NCBI RefSeq assembly: GCF_036967205.1
Contig: NZ_CP146022.1
Coordinates: 5,146,001-5,210,000, forward strand
Source of the DNA: Streptomyces sp. Q6
GTDB lineage: Bacteria > Actinomycetota > Actinomycetes > Streptomycetales > Streptomycetaceae
DNA: 64,000 bases
Direction: 5' to 3'
A program made the translations under genes and the position numbers. This document shows positions 25,668 through 36,853 of the stretch, piece by piece. Under the pieces are notes generated by a model. The model saw only the letters and a program-made list of their open reading frames with translations. It was not told the origin of the DNA and did not search any database. The number at the start of each line of letters is the position of its first letter. Position 1 is the first letter of the stretch.

Positions 25668-26867
25668 CTACTCGGCGACCGGTGCCAGCCGCTCCGGGCC
25701 GCCGCTCAGCTCGGCCCGCAGCTGCCGGCGCAGTTCCCGCTCGTGCTCCGTCAGGTGCCCGGGGCCGGTCAGGGCCGGGACCCCGCTGATGGGAGCGCCG
25801 GGCGCGGGCACCGGCTCGTACTGGGTCGGCGCCACCCGCAGCGTCAGCGCCGTCGTGCCGACGATCAGGACGGTCACCGCGATCGCGGCCCGCGTCCAGA
25901 ACCGGACCCGCTTCTCGCCGCCGGTGCGCACCAGCGTCGACCCCGGGGCGTCGAGCTTCTCCGCGCCCGCCAGCTCGGTCAGCCGCCGGTGCAGCTGCTC
26001 CGGTACGGCCAGCTCGGGGAACTGCTCGGCGACGGCCTCACGGGCGTGCAGGATGCGGTTCGCGGCGGCCGGCGTGCTGGCCTCCGTCTCCGCCGCGGTC
26101 TCCGGCAGGTCCAGGCCCACACCGTCGTAGAGCAGCAGCGTGCGCCGGTAGGCGGGCGGCAGGCTCAGGAGGACGTCGAGGAGCTTGCGGTCGTCCGGGT
26201 CGGCGGGCGGCGCGTCCGGGTGGCGGTGCGATCGGCGCATCCGGTGCCAGGGCGACATCGCGTACTCGTACGCCGCCGCCCGCACCCAGCCCGCGGGGTT
26301 CGGGTCGACCGCGACCTCCGGCCAGCGCTGCCAGGCCAGCTGGAACGCCCGCTCCACGGACTCGCGGGCGAGCGTGCGGCGGCCGGTGAGCAGGTAGGCC
26401 TGGCGGACGAGGAGCGGGGCGGTGCGCGTGTAGAGCGCGTCGAAGGCCTCGGCCGGGGTCGTCGGGCGCGTCGGCTCGGGCTCGGGGGCGGGGTCGGACA
26501 CGGTGTGTCGCGGCTTCGACGGGTCCGCCCGGCCCGCGCGGTTCGGCTGGGCCGTCTGGGCCGTACGGTCGGCCGGAGGTGCGGAGGATGCCGCTACGGC
26601 CACCAGTTCGGGTCTCCGGTGCGCGCGTCGATCCCGGCCGTCGTGGGCCGGTGTCCGTTCCGGTGTGCTGGACAGCTCCGTGAGCAACCTCGCGTACACC
26701 TCCCGCTTGCGCCCTCTGGGGGAGGTGCGGCCGGTCTCCCAGGACCGGACCGTTTCGCGTGTCACGCCGACCTTCGCGGCGACCTGAGCCTGTGTCAGGG
26801 ACTTCGCCTCGCGGAGCCTGCGGCGCTCCTTCGGCGTCGGCAGTGGGGTGGCAGGGCTCTGCGTCAT
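25668..26867 (-). CDS. XRE-type HTH protein fused to a sigma-70-like region, membrane-anchored
   Basis: This 399-aa protein has three parts. The first is an N-terminal XRE-type HTH (about 10-65, [22 protein letters not shown]). After a disordered Pro/Ala linker comes a region resembling ECF sigma-factor regions 2 and 4 ([43 protein letters not shown]). A transmembrane segment near 320-340 ([17 protein letters not shown]) precedes a ~50-residue extracytoplasmic tail. I start it at ATG 26867, with GGAG 6 nt upstream; an in-frame extension to 26927 is unlikely. The sigma-like part may have lost sigma function and act as a DNA-binding membrane-tethered regulator. It is convergent with sucD and divergent from the DUF6350 gene. 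Confidence 0.85.
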   Translation of the reverse strand: MTQSPATPLPTPKERRRLREAKSLTQAQVAAKVGVTRETVRSWETGRTSPRGRKREVYARLLTELSSTPERTPAHDGRDRRAHRRPELVAVAASSAPPADRTAQTAQPNRAGRADPSKPRHTVSDPAPEPEPTRPTTPAEAFDALYTRTAPLLVRQAYLLTGRRTLARESVERAFQLAWQRWPEVAVDPNPAGWVRAAAYEYAMSPWHRMRRSHRHPDAPPADPDDRKLLDVLLSLPPAYRRTLLLYDGVGLDLPETAAETEASTPAAANRILHAREAVAEQFPELAVPEQLHRRLTELAGAEKLDAPGSTLVRTGGEKRVRFWTRAAIAVTVLIVGTTALTLRVAPTQYEPVPAPGAPISGVPALTGPGHLTEHERELRRQLRAELSGGPERLAPVAE

Positions 26868-26980
26868 GGGGAACTCCACACACCCTTTCGCGCGAAAAAG
26901 TACATAAACGTATCTTGAGCGACACATCCATACTTCGCCTGTTACGGGGTGAAAGCGCGTGTCGTTGGGAGCATGGGCCG

Positions 26981-28438
26981 GTGACCCAAATGACCGGCCG
27001 TGGACTGTCGTTGCCCGTGCTCCTGACCCGGGTGCGGGAACGCTCGCCCGGACCCGCCGCCGGAGTGTTCGGGGGTGCGGTGGCGGCGGGGCTCGGGCTC
27101 GGCGCGTTCGCGGTCCTGGTGATGGCCCTGTGGATCAGTTCGCCGTACCCGGACAGCGGGCCCGGCGGGGCCCTGCACACCGCCGCCGCGCTGTGGCTGC
27201 TGGCGCACGGCGCCGACGTCGTCAGGACGGACACCCTGTCGGGGGTGCCGGCCCCGCTCGGCGTGACCCCGCTGCTCCTCGTCGCGGTGCCGGTGTGGCT
27301 GGTGCACCGGGCCGCGCGCGACGCCGCGGACCCCGAGGACGGCGAGCCCGATGTGCCCGCCGGCGCCGCCTGGGGCGGGGTCGTCCTCGGATATCTGCTG
27401 GTCGGCGCCGCGGCCGCGTACTACGCCTCCGGTGGTGAACTGCGACCGGCGTGGGTGAGCTGCGCGGCGCATCTGGTCCTGGTGACCGTCGCGGCGGCCG
27501 CGGCCGGGGTGTGGACCGCGCACGGCCGGCCGCGCGGACCGCTGCCCGCGGCGCTGCGGCGGCACGTGGACCGGCTGCCCCGGAGCTCGTGGAGGAGGTG
27601 CTGCCGGTCGCCGCGCGGGCCGCCGCAGCCGGGGTCCTGGCCCTGGTCGCCGGGGGCGCGCTGGTGGTCGCGGCGGGGCTCGCGGTGCACGGGGAGCGGC
27701 GCGGGAGTCGTTCCTGCACCTGACGGCGGCGTGGTCGGGGCGGTTCGCGGTGCTGCTGCTCTGCCTGTCCCTGGTGCCGAACGCCGTGATCTGGGGGCCG
27801 CGTACGCGCTCGGTCCCGGTGTCGTGATCGGCGCGGGCCACACGGTGGGGCCGCTCGGGGCCTCGGGCGGGTCGCTGCTGCCCGCGTTCCCGCTGCTCGC
27901 GGCGTTGCCCACGGCCGGTGCCGGGTCGCCGCTGACCTGGGCGGCCGGGGCGGTACCGGTGGCCGCGGCGGTGACCGTGGCCTGGTTCGTGGCGGGCGAG
28001 GCGCGGCTGCGGGACTGGTCGCGGGGGCGGCTGGTCCGCGCGACGGCGGTGGCGGCCGTGCTGTGCGGGGCGGCGATGGCGGGGCTCGCGGCCGCGGCGG
28101 GCGGTGCGCTCGGTGTCGCGGCGCTCGCCGAGTTCGGGCCCGTGGGGTGGCTGACCGGGGCGGTCACGGTGGCCTGGATCGCCGGGGTCGGGGTGCCGGT
28201 GGCGCTCGGGGTGCGGTGGTGGCGGGGGCGCGAGTCGTCGGTGCGGCCGCGGGTGACGGCGTGGGCCGAGTCGGTGGTGGCGGCGCGGCGCCCGGCTCCG
28301 GCGGAACCCGAGCCCGGCCGGGATCCGGCCGGGTTCGAGCCCTACGACTTCTTCGACGAGTCGTCGCGGGACGCGCGCTGGACGCTTCTGAAGGAGGCGT
28401 CCAGCGATCCGTCGCAGCCGGGCGAACCCGGTGTGTGA
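26981..28438 (+). pseudogene. DUF6350-type multi-pass membrane protein, frameshifted
   Basis: Ala/Val/Leu/Gly-rich transmembrane segments run from the start to HVDRLP. An Arg/Trp/Pro-rich stretch ([12 protein letters not shown]) follows that cannot be membrane protein, and hydrophobic sequence returns at [14 protein letters not shown]. In the neighbouring frame, 27582-27700 encodes the missing helices ([20 protein letters not shown]). Adding one base in each of the runs at 27578-27581, 27703-27705 and 27793-27797 restores a single 486-aa protein with about ten membrane helices. From memory, the Streptomyces protein upstream of purN is of this DUF6350 type; function unknown. Three errors in 220 bp argue for base-calling error over decay. 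GTG at 26981 is the probable start; an ATG at 26990 is possible. Confidence 0.75.
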
Positions 28439-28444
28439 GGTGCC

Positions 28445-29275
28445 TCAGCGGGTGCCGAGCAGCGGGCGCAGTTCCTTCGGGAGGAGGTCCTCGCAGGACT
28501 TCTCCGCCGCGTTCGTCAGGGCGTCCGCGCGGCACTCGTAGTAGTCGCTGTAGGCCAGCTTCGCCGCGAACATCGACGCGACCATCGCCAGGGCGAGGCC
28601 GCCGGTGACCAGGCCGCTGACCGCGGCCGTCGTCTGCGGACGCGTGGAGTCCGTGCCGGGCGCGGCCGGTGCGGGCTGCGCGGTGCCCGTGGCGGTCGTG
28701 CCCGACGCGGCCGGGTTCGTCGCCGGGCCGGACGTGGCGCGCAGGGCGCTGATGCCCCAGTACAGGGCGAGCGCGCCGAGCAGCAGGGCCACGGAGGGCC
28801 AGTCGAACAGGGCGAAGAAGAAGCCCCACATGCCGGCCAGGAGCGCGTAGCGGGCGCGGCGCTGGGCCGGGTCCGTCGGGTCCCAGCGCATCCCGCCGCC
28901 CTGGCCGGGGCCCTGGCCCTCGGGGCCGCCCTGTCCCGTGCCGTTGTTCCCCGGGCGGTCGCCGAAGAGGCCGCCGCCCTGGGAGCGGCCGGGCTGCCGG
29001 TCGCTCCACTGGCCGCCCCACGGGGAACCGCCCTTGCCGGACGATCCGGACCGGTCGGAGTCGGACGGGTCGTCGGAGCCCTCGGGACGGCGCGGCTGCC
29101 ACGGGCGGTCCGGGGCGTCCTCGGGCGGCGGTGCGAACGGGTTGTCGGCGTCGCCGCCGCGGGAGTCCTTGGAGTCCTTCGGCGACGGTGACGGCGGCGA
29201 CGGCGGCGTCGGTCGGCCTTCGCGCGGCAGGACGGCGCCGGCGGACAGCGTGTGGCGAAGGCTTCGGTCCTGCAT
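28445..29275 (-). CDS. Pro/Gly-rich membrane protein of unknown function
   Basis: This 276-aa protein has a disordered N-terminal ~130 residues (Pro/Ser/Asp/Gly; PWGGQWSDRQPGRSQGGGLF). Two closely spaced membrane segments follow (YALLAGMWGFFFALFDWPS, VALLLGALALYWGISAL), then a Pro/Ala/Thr linker and a third segment (VSGLVTGGLALAMVASMFAA). The extracytoplasmic tail holds two Cys (YYECRADALTNAAEKSCEDL) that could form a disulfide. I chose ATG 29275 because AGGGGAAG precedes it; GTG at 29308 is an alternative. It is convergent with the DUF6350 gene, divergent from purN. No family function. Confidence 0.75.
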   Translation of the reverse strand: MQDRSLRHTLSAGAVLPREGRPTPPSPPSPSPKDSKDSRGGDADNPFAPPPEDAPDRPWQPRRPEGSDDPSDSDRSGSSGKGGSPWGGQWSDRQPGRSQGGGLFGDRPGNNGTGQGGPEGQGPGQGGGMRWDPTDPAQRRARYALLAGMWGFFFALFDWPSVALLLGALALYWGISALRATSGPATNPAASGTTATGTAQPAPAAPGTDSTRPQTTAAVSGLVTGGLALAMVASMFAAKLAYSDYYECRADALTNAAEKSCEDLLPKELRPLLGTR

Positions 29276-29587
29276 CAGGTGTGCGTCTTCCCCTAGGTCG
29301 GCGGTCACCTACGTCGTGGGTCGTGGCGCGGCCCGGTCGGTAGGTACGGCGTGGTTCGCGGCTGGTTCGTTCGTGCGGCCTGTCTCGTTCATTAGGGCAA
29401 CGCCCGATGGCCGCGCAGCGTTCCGTGACGATGACGCTACCTGGCGGCTGTGCCCCCGTCCCGTGGGGCCCGTCCGGTGTGCCGGTATCGTTGCTGACGG
29501 TCGGCCGCTTCGTAGGGTTCCCCGTATCGGGGAGCACGAAGCCTTCGTACGACCGTACAAAGAAGCTCTGCGAGAAAGGGCCCCGCC
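29276..29587 (+). promoter_or_regulatory. Divergent region with purNH promoter candidate
   Basis: This gap separates the divergent membrane-protein gene and purN. TTGCTG at 29491 and TAGGGT at 29513 are spaced 16 bp and could be -35/-10 elements for purNH. A small hairpin follows (CTTCGT 29508-29513 with ACGAAG 29536-29541, inner stem TCCCCG/CGGGGA). No purine riboswitch was recognised. Confidence 0.35.
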
Positions 29588-30217
29588 GTGGCCAAGGCCA
29601 AGCGCCTCGTCGTGCTGGTCTCCGGATCAGGTACGAATCTGCAGGCTCTGCTGGATGCCATCGCGGCCCAGGGAGTGGACGCGTACGGCGCCGAGGTCGT
29701 CGCCGTCGGCGCGGACCGTGACGGCATCGCCGGCCTGGAGCGCGCCGAGCGCGCCGGGATCCCGACCTTCGTGTGCCGGGTGAAGGACCATGCCGCGCGC
29801 GAGGACTGGGACCGCGCGCTCGCCGAGGCGACGGCCGCGTACGAGCCGGACCTGGTGGTGTCCGCGGGCTTCATGAAGATCGTGGGCAAGGAGTTCCTCG
29901 CTCGTTTCGGCGGCCGGTTCGTGAACACGCACCCGGCCCTGCTGCCCAGTTTTCCCGGTGCGCACGGTGTGCGGGACGCGCTCGCGTACGGCGCCAAGGT
30001 CACCGGATGCACCGTCCACTTCGTCGACGACGGCGTCGACACGGGCCCGATCATCGCTCAGGGCGTGGTCGAGATCGTGGAAGAGGACACGGACGACGGG
30101 GAGAGCGCTCTGCACGAGCGCATCAAGGAAGTCGAGCGCACGCTGCTCGTCGATGTCGTGGGGCGCCTGGCCCGTAACGGCTTCAGCATTGAGGGACGAA
30201 AGGTAGTTATCCCGTGA
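29588..30217 (+). CDS. purN: Phosphoribosylglycinamide formyltransferase
   Basis: This 209-aa folate-dependent GAR transformylase catalyses step 3 of de novo purine synthesis, using 10-formyl-THF. Visible motifs are the N-terminal [16 protein letters not shown], the active-site block [38 protein letters not shown] with the catalytic Asp, and [15 protein letters not shown] start. Its stop overlaps the purH GTG start (GTGA), so the two are translationally coupled. folD, downstream in this window, supplies the 10-formyl-THF cofactor. Confidence 0.97.
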   Translation: MAKAKRLVVLVSGSGTNLQALLDAIAAQGVDAYGAEVVAVGADRDGIAGLERAERAGIPTFVCRVKDHAAREDWDRALAEATAAYEPDLVVSAGFMKIVGKEFLARFGGRFVNTHPALLPSFPGAHGVRDALAYGAKVTGCTVHFVDDGVDTGPIIAQGVVEIVEEDTDDGESALHERIKEVERTLLVDVVGRLARNGFSIEGRKVVIP

Positions 30218-31788
30218 CCGCGGAAAGCACTGTCGAGAGCAGCAAGCGGCCCATTCGCCGGGCGCTGGTCAGCGTCTACGACAAGACCGGTCTGGAGGAG
30301 CTGGCGCGCGGGCTCCACGAGGCGGGTGTCGAGCTGGTCTCCACCGGTTCCACCGCCGCGAAGATCGCCGGTGCGGGTGTGCCGGTCACCAAGGTCGAGG
30401 AGCTCACCGGGTTCCCGGAGTGCCTCGACGGGCGCGTGAAGACGCTGCACCCGAAGGTGCACGCGGGCATCCTGGCCGACCTCCGTCTGGAGGATCACCA
30501 GAAGCAGCTCGCCGACCTCGGTGTGAAGCCGTTCGACCTGGTGGTCGTGAACCTGTACCCGTTCAAGGAGACCGTCGCCTCGGGCGCGACCCCGGACGAG
30601 TGCGTCGAGCAGATCGACATCGGCGGTCCTTCGATGGTCCGCGCCGCCGCCAAGAACCACCCGTCGGTGGCCGTGGTCGTGAACCCGGGCGCGTACGGGG
30701 ACGTCCTGAAGGCCGTCGTGGACGGCGGGTTCGACCTGCGGTCCCGCAAGCGTCTGGCCGCCGAGGCGTTCCAGCACACCGCGTCGTACGACGTGGCGGT
30801 CGCCTCCTGGTTCGCCGCCGACTACGCGGCTGCCGACGACAGCGGTCACCCGGACTTCCTGGGCGCCACGTACGAGCGCAAGAACGTCCTGCGGTACGGC
30901 GAGAACCCGCACCAGGGCGCCGCGCTCTACGTCGACGGCACGGGCGGCCTCGCCGAGGCGGAGCAGCTGCACGGCAAGGAGATGTCGTACAACAACTTCA
31001 CGGACACGGACGCCGCGCGCCGTGCCGCGTACGACCACGACGACCCGTGCGTCGCGATCATCAAGCACGCGAACCCGTGCGGTATCGCCGTCGCCTCGAA
31101 CGTCGCGGAGGCGCACCGCAAGGCCCACGCCTGTGACCCGGTCTCCGCGTACGGCGGCGTGATCGCGGTCAACCGGCCGGTCACCAAGGAGATGGCGGAG
31201 CAGGTCGCCGACATCTTCACCGAGGTCATCGTCGCGCCCGACTACGAGGACGGCGCCCTCGAAGCCCTCACCAAGAAGAAGAACATCCGCGTGCTGCGCG
31301 CCCCGAACGGCCCGTCGGCCCTCGTGGAGACCAAGCAGATCGACGGCGGTGCGCTCCTTCAGGTCACCGACCGCCTCCAGGCCGACGGCGACAACCCGGC
31401 GACCTGGACCCTCGCGACCGGCGACGCGCTGTCGCAGGGCGAGCTGGACGAGCTCGCGTTCGCCTGGAAGGCGTGCCGCGCGGTGAAGTCCAACGCGATC
31501 CTGCTCGCCAAGGACGGCGCCTCGGTCGGCGTCGGCATGGGCCAGGTCAACCGTGTCGACTCCTGCAAGCTCGCCGTCGAGCGGGCGGGCGAGGAGCGGG
31601 CGCGCGGTGCGTACGCCGCGTCCGACGCGTTCTTCCCGTTCCCGGACGGCCCGCAGATCCTGATCGACGCCGGCGTCAAGGCGATCGTGCAGCCGGGCGG
31701 CTCGATCCGTGACGAGCAGGTCGTCGAGGCCGCCAAGAAGGCGGGCGTGACGATGTACTTCACGGGGACGCGCCACTTCTTCCACTGA
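30214..31788 (+). CDS. purH: Bifunctional AICAR formyltransferase / IMP cyclohydrolase
   Basis: This 524-aa enzyme does the last two steps of IMP synthesis. The N-terminal ~200 residues form the MGS-like IMP cyclohydrolase domain ([52 protein letters not shown]). The rest is the AICAR transformylase domain, including the catalytic Lys-His pair in [14 protein letters not shown] and a C-terminal [14 protein letters not shown] typical of PurH. GTG start overlaps the purN stop by 4 nt. The operon ends at a strong hairpin at 31826. Confidence 0.98.
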   Translation: MTAESTVESSKRPIRRALVSVYDKTGLEELARGLHEAGVELVSTGSTAAKIAGAGVPVTKVEELTGFPECLDGRVKTLHPKVHAGILADLRLEDHQKQLADLGVKPFDLVVVNLYPFKETVASGATPDECVEQIDIGGPSMVRAAAKNHPSVAVVVNPGAYGDVLKAVVDGGFDLRSRKRLAAEAFQHTASYDVAVASWFAADYAAADDSGHPDFLGATYERKNVLRYGENPHQGAALYVDGTGGLAEAEQLHGKEMSYNNFTDTDAARRAAYDHDDPCVAIIKHANPCGIAVASNVAEAHRKAHACDPVSAYGGVIAVNRPVTKEMAEQVADIFTEVIVAPDYEDGALEALTKKKNIRVLRAPNGPSALVETKQIDGGALLQVTDRLQADGDNPATWTLATGDALSQGELDELAFAWKACRAVKSNAILLAKDGASVGVGMGQVNRVDSCKLAVERAGEERARGAYAASDAFFPFPDGPQILIDAGVKAIVQPGGSIRDEQVVEAAKKAGVTMYFTGTRHFFH

Positions 31789-31825
31789 TCCGCACCGCCC
31801 GGACGGCACCACGTCCCGGCACGAA

Positions 31826-31870
31826 CGATGGCCGCGACTCCCCTGCTGGAAGGGGGAGTCGCGGCCATCG
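31826..31870. terminator. Bidirectional terminator after purH
   Basis: CGATGGCCGCGACTCCCC at 31826-31843 pairs perfectly with 31853-31870 (18 bp, 9-nt loop). It lies between purH and the convergent RDD gene. Confidence 0.85.
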
Positions 31871-31883
31871 GCGATCCTGGGCG

Positions 31884-32537
31884 TCAGCCCTTGACGTGGA
31901 CGACCACCGTGCTCGCGACCTTGTCGTGCCAGCCCTGCTTGCGGCCCGACTTGTCCCAGAACGGCGAGAGATAGACGACGAGTTGGCCGATGCCGCAGGC
32001 GAACGCGCCCACCGTCGGGATCACCCAGCGCAGGAAGGCGCCGCCGATGCCCGGCTTCGCGCCCGTCTCGGCCTTCAGGACGCGGATGCCGACGGCCAGC
32101 TTGCCCAGGGTCGCGCCGACGAAGGCGATCAGCAGGATCTCGTAGGCCAGCATCAGGACCATGAACGTGGCGGCGACCGGCAGCATCGTCGACTGGAAGT
32201 CGGAGAGCGCGTCGTTCACACAGGTGTCGTACGTGGACGAGGTCGAGTCGCAGGCCTGCACGTCGTCGATCAGCGTGGTGAACTTCGGCGCCAGGAACAC
32301 CGCGTAGACGACGAAGAGCAGCACGCCGTCGATCAGGCGCGCGCCGAGCCTGCGGCCCATTCCGGCCAGCGGCGGCACCCCGGGCATCGGGGCGGCCTGC
32401 TGCGGGTAGCCCGGGTACTGCTGCTGTTGCGGGTAGCCGTAACCCTGCTGCGGCACCCCCTGCGGGGCCTGTTGCCCGTACGGGTTGCTCTGCGGCTGCT
32501 GCTGTCCGTAAGGGTTGTTCGGGTCGCCGAAACTCAT
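31884..32537 (-). CDS. RDD family membrane protein
   Basis: This 217-aa protein has an N-terminal Gln/Tyr/Pro/Gly-rich cytoplasmic tail (about 1-58). An RDD domain follows: [20 protein letters not shown] gives the Arg and Asp signature residues of the first helix, the second helix is near [19 protein letters not shown], then [14 protein letters not shown], and the third helix near [18 protein letters not shown] proteins have been linked to ion transport, but the substrate here is unknown. ATG 32537 has GAGGAA upstream; a much longer open frame upstream is spurious. It is divergent from folD. Confidence 0.92.
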   Translation of the reverse strand: MSFGDPNNPYGQQQPQSNPYGQQAPQGVPQQGYGYPQQQQYPGYPQQAAPMPGVPPLAGMGRRLGARLIDGVLLFVVYAVFLAPKFTTLIDDVQACDSTSSTYDTCVNDALSDFQSTMLPVAATFMVLMLAYEILLIAFVGATLGKLAVGIRVLKAETGAKPGIGGAFLRWVIPTVGAFACGIGQLVVYLSPFWDKSGRKQGWHDKVASTVVVHVKG

Positions 32538-32678
32538 GGCGTGGTTCCTCCGGGGACGGTGAGGGGAGCGGCGTCGATCATGCTTCTGGGCCGGACACCT
32601 CCCTGTCCAGCGGCTCTCCCGGGCCGTTGTGCAAGTGCAACTTGGGTGAATCCGTGCCGCCCTGAAACAATGGGCGGC

Positions 32679-33542
32679 ATGACTGCCCAGATTCTCGATG
32701 GCAAGGCCACCGCAGCCGCGATCAAGTCCGATCTGACCGCCCGCGTGGCGGCGCTGAAGGAGAAGGGCGTCACGCCCGGCCTCGGCACGATTCTCGTGGG
32801 GGAGGACCCCGGAAGCCAGAAGTACGTGGCAGGAAAGCACCGTGACTGCGCGCAGGTCGGCCTCGCCTCCATCCAGCGCGAGCTGCCCGCGAGCGCCACG
32901 CAGGAGGAGATCGAGGCGGTCGTCCGCGAGCTGAACGAGGACCCGGCCTGCACCGGCTACATCGTCCAGCTGCCGCTGCCCAAGGGCATCGACGAGAACC
33001 GCATCCTCGAACTGATGGACCCGGACAAGGACGCCGACGGCCTGCACCCGATGAACCTGGGCCGCCTCGTCCTGAACGAGCCGGGCCCGCTGCCCTGCAC
33101 CCCGTTCGGCATCATCACGCTGCTGCGCGAGCACGGCGTGGAGATCAACGGCGCGGAGGTCGTGGTCGTCGGCCGCGGTGTCACCATCGGCCGCCCGATG
33201 CCGCTGCTGCTCACCCGCAAGTCCGAGAACGCGACCGTCACCCAGTGCCACACCGGTACGCGTGACCTCGCCGCGCACCTGCGGCGTGCCGACATCGTCG
33301 TGGCCGCCGCGGGTGTCCCGCACCTGATCAAGCCCGAGGACATCAAGCCGGGCGCGGCCGTGCTCGACGTCGGCGTCTCGCGCGACGAGAACGGCAAGAT
33401 CGTCGGCGATGTCCACCCGGGCGTCGCCGAGGTCGCGGGCTGGATCTCCCCGAACCCGGGCGGCGTGGGCCCGATGACCCGCGCCCAGCTCCTGGTGAAC
33501 GTCGTCGAGGCCGCCGAGCGGAACGCGCGCGGTGTTCGCTGA
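32679..33542 (+). CDS. folD: Methylenetetrahydrofolate dehydrogenase / methenyl-THF cyclohydrolase
   Basis: This 287-aa bifunctional enzyme interconverts 5,10-methylene-, 5,10-methenyl- and 10-formyl-THF with NADP. Motifs seen: [13 protein letters not shown] with the catalytic Tyr-x3-Lys, [23 protein letters not shown], and the NADP-binding [17 protein letters not shown]. The C-terminal [15 protein letters not shown] is also present. I start at ATG 32679; an upstream in-frame extension crosses the divergent RDD gene and is false. One-carbon supply links it to purN, purH and glyA. The DUF3017 gene starts inside its last codons. Confidence 0.97.
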   Translation: MTAQILDGKATAAAIKSDLTARVAALKEKGVTPGLGTILVGEDPGSQKYVAGKHRDCAQVGLASIQRELPASATQEEIEAVVRELNEDPACTGYIVQLPLPKGIDENRILELMDPDKDADGLHPMNLGRLVLNEPGPLPCTPFGIITLLREHGVEINGAEVVVVGRGVTIGRPMPLLLTRKSENATVTQCHTGTRDLAAHLRRADIVVAAAGVPHLIKPEDIKPGAAVLDVGVSRDENGKIVGDVHPGVAEVAGWISPNPGGVGPMTRAQLLVNVVEAAERNARGVR

Positions 33543-33948
33543 CGCGTCGGGGGGCAAGAAGCGGGGCACGCGGCGCTTCCCGCTGTGGACGCGGGACACC
33601 GCCCGTCCCGAGGGCGGCGGCCGTGCCGCCCCGAGCGACGCGCCGGCGCCCGCCCGCCAGTGGCCGCTGATCGCGGTCCTCGCGGTCACCGGCGTCGGAC
33701 TCCTGATCACGGCGCTCGACCACTTCAGGGCCGGCTGCCTGCTGATCGGGGCGGCGCTGCTCGGCGGGGCCGTGCTGCGCTGGGTGCTGCCCGGCGTCGG
33801 CATGCTCGCCGTCCGCTCCCGCTTCACCGACATGATCACGTACGGGATCCTGGGCCTCGCCATCGTGCTGTTGACGATGATGGCGCAGCCCGACCCGTGG
33901 CTGACTATCCCGTTCCTTCAGGACACTCTGCACTTCACCGTGCGATGA
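33532..33948 (+). CDS. DUF3017 domain membrane protein
   Basis: This 138-aa protein has a polar, basic N-terminal ~45 residues. Three membrane segments follow ([56 protein letters not shown]). GTG start at 33532 overlaps the end of folD by 11 nt, so the genes are coupled. DUF3017 proteins regularly follow folD in actinobacteria; their function is unknown. Confidence 0.88.
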   Translation: MFADASGGKKRGTRRFPLWTRDTARPEGGGRAAPSDAPAPARQWPLIAVLAVTGVGLLITALDHFRAGCLLIGAALLGGAVLRWVLPGVGMLAVRSRFTDMITYGILGLAIVLLTMMAQPDPWLTIPFLQDTLHFTVR

Positions 33949-34294
33949 GTGCTGCGGGAGCGGCCGTGAGTGACGGACGGGGCGCCCGCGCCGGAGTCCC
34001 GCCGTCCTCGTGTGGCGATCTCCGGTCAACTTCGGGGATTTTCTCGTACCAGGTTGGACACGACGCCTAGCCTGGACAATCGGGACTCTCCTGGACGTCC
34101 CGGGCCTGGATCATGCGAGGGGGCGTGATCAGGCACCGTCTGCTCGTCGAACGCTGTCGAATGCCCCCGTGCGCCCTCACCCGGGGAACTGACATCCTGG
34201 CTACTCGCATCCCATTGGGTAGCCAGTGGAGGCGAGTGCGCTGGCGCGGCGCAGGGGGAATTCAGGCACGTATGGGGGGAATAGGGGGAACGCA
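33949..34294. other. Intergenic region upstream of the XRE-DUF2690 gene
   Basis: In these 346 bp I see no supported gene. A 7-bp inverted repeat, TGGCTAC (34198-34204) with GTAGCCA (34219-34225) across 14 nt, lies 70 bp before the ATG and could be an operator for the HTH protein. GGGGG precedes the start codon by a few bases. Confidence 0.4.
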
Positions 34295-35331
34295 ATGCCT
34301 CGTTGGAGGGCGCTACCGGACGAACTCGACCCGCAGGTCAAGGAGTTCGCCAGCCAGTTGCGCCGGCTGGTGGACCGCAGCGGGCTCGGGATCGCCGCAC
34401 TGGCGGACCGCACCGGGTACAGCAAGACCTCGTGGGAGCGGTATCTGAACGGACGACTGCTCGCACCCAAGGGTGCGATCGTCGCGCTCGCCGAGGTGAC
34501 CGGTACCAGTCCCGTTCACCTGACCACGATGTGGGAGCTCGCGGAGCGTGCGTGGAGCCGCTCCGAGATGCGCCACGACATGACCATGGAGGCCATCCGG
34601 ATCTCCCAGGCGCGGGCCGCGCTCGGCGAGTTCGGCGGGCCCGCCGCGCAGGCGTCCGGCAAGGGCGGCGGCAAGAACGGCAGCGCGACGGCGGCCCGCC
34701 CCACCGGGATCGCCGGACCCGCGGGGTCTCGCCGACCGTGCCGCCACAGGCGCAGGCGCCGCGCGGGGACCAGTTCGGGCCGCCGTCGGCACCGTCGGCG
34801 CCCTCGGCGCGGCCCGCCCCGTCCGGGGCGAGCGGCGGCAGGCGCCGGCTGACCATGTTCCTGGCCGGGGTCCTCGGCGCGGCCGTCGTCGTGCTCATCG
34901 CCTACGTCCTCACCAGTGGTGGCGACGGCGACAAGGACAACGACGCGAAGCCCACGCCGTCCCCGACGACCAGTGCGCCACAGCTGCCCGCGGGGGTGCA
35001 GTGTGTGGGCGCCGACTGCACCGGCAAGGACCCGGAGGCCATGGGCTGCGGCGGCGATCTCGCCGACAGCTCCGCCAAGGCGACGGTCGGCGCGGGCACG
35101 GTCACCGTCGAGGTCCGCTACAGCAAGACGTGCAAGGCGGCCTGGGGCCGGATCCAGGGCGCCACGCCCGGCGACAGCGTCACGCTCGACGTGGGCGCCA
35201 AGTCGTCGAAGAAGGGCCTGGTCGGCGACGCGGACACGGACGCGTACACCCCGATGATGGCCGTCGGCTCCGCCGCGGACGCGAAGGCCTGCGCGACCCT
35301 CGCCGCCGGGCAGAAGGGCTGCACCGAGTAG
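34295..35331 (+). pseudogene. XRE HTH-transmembrane-DUF2690 protein, frameshifted
   Basis: The ATG at 34295 gives an XRE-type HTH (LVDRSGLGIAALADRTGYSK, then TSWERYLNGRLL) and a helical stretch to about residue 140. The frame then turns Arg-rich (SRRPCRHRRRRRAGTSS). In the next frame the protein continues as VSPTVPPQAQAPRGDQ, a Pro/Ala/Ser linker, a transmembrane helix (FLAGVLGAAVVVLIAYVL) and a C-terminal DUF2690 domain (VQCVGADCTGKDPEAMGC). Adding one base to the G run at 34723-34726 gives a 345-aa protein with the HTH inside and DUF2690 outside. This architecture occurs in Streptomyces and suggests transmembrane control of a DNA-binding domain. The break is probably an error. Confidence 0.8.
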
Positions 35332-35543
35332 CGCGAACGGCAGGACCGGGTGACCCGTGCATGGGGGCCGCGCTTCGGGGAAGGCGCAGCAGTACCCCCA
35401 CGGGAGTGGTCACGCGAGTGACATCCCACGGCGGCCGCCGAGCCCACTCTCCCGGGCCGGCGGCCGTCCCGTCCCCCGTCTGTGGGGCGAGCCACACGAA
35501 CCCGGGGGTCCGGTCCCTGCGGGGCGCGATAGCCTGACGAGCG

Positions 35544-36591
<1,048 letters not shown>

Positions 36592-36627
36592 TCACCGGTT
36601 CTCGTCACCGGTCGCCGCAAGGCTTCC

Positions 36628-36667
36628 GACCGCCCGCGGCGGGTCTCACGACCCGCCGCGGGCGGTC
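36628..36667 (+). terminator. Terminator after mdh
   Basis: GACCGCCCGCGGCGGGT at 36628-36644 pairs perfectly with 36651-36667 (6-nt loop), followed by GTGTTT. Confidence 0.88.
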
Positions 36668-36853
36668 GTGTTTCCGGGCACCCGGCGTAGTGACACGGCC
36701 CACTTTCGAACGACGATCGCGCATGCTTTCCAGGCCCCGGGGCAGGGGCTTCCGACATCACGGCGGAGACATTTCGAGCGGACCTGACGGACCCCGTCCG
36801 TCCTCCTCTGCCGTGCTCGGGGGACTGCTCAGGAACGGAAGGCGACGCAGGAC

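Noticed and set aside
32538-32678. ZTP or folate riboswitch before folD
   Set aside because: No pfl core or other conserved leader motif was found in the 141-bp gap.
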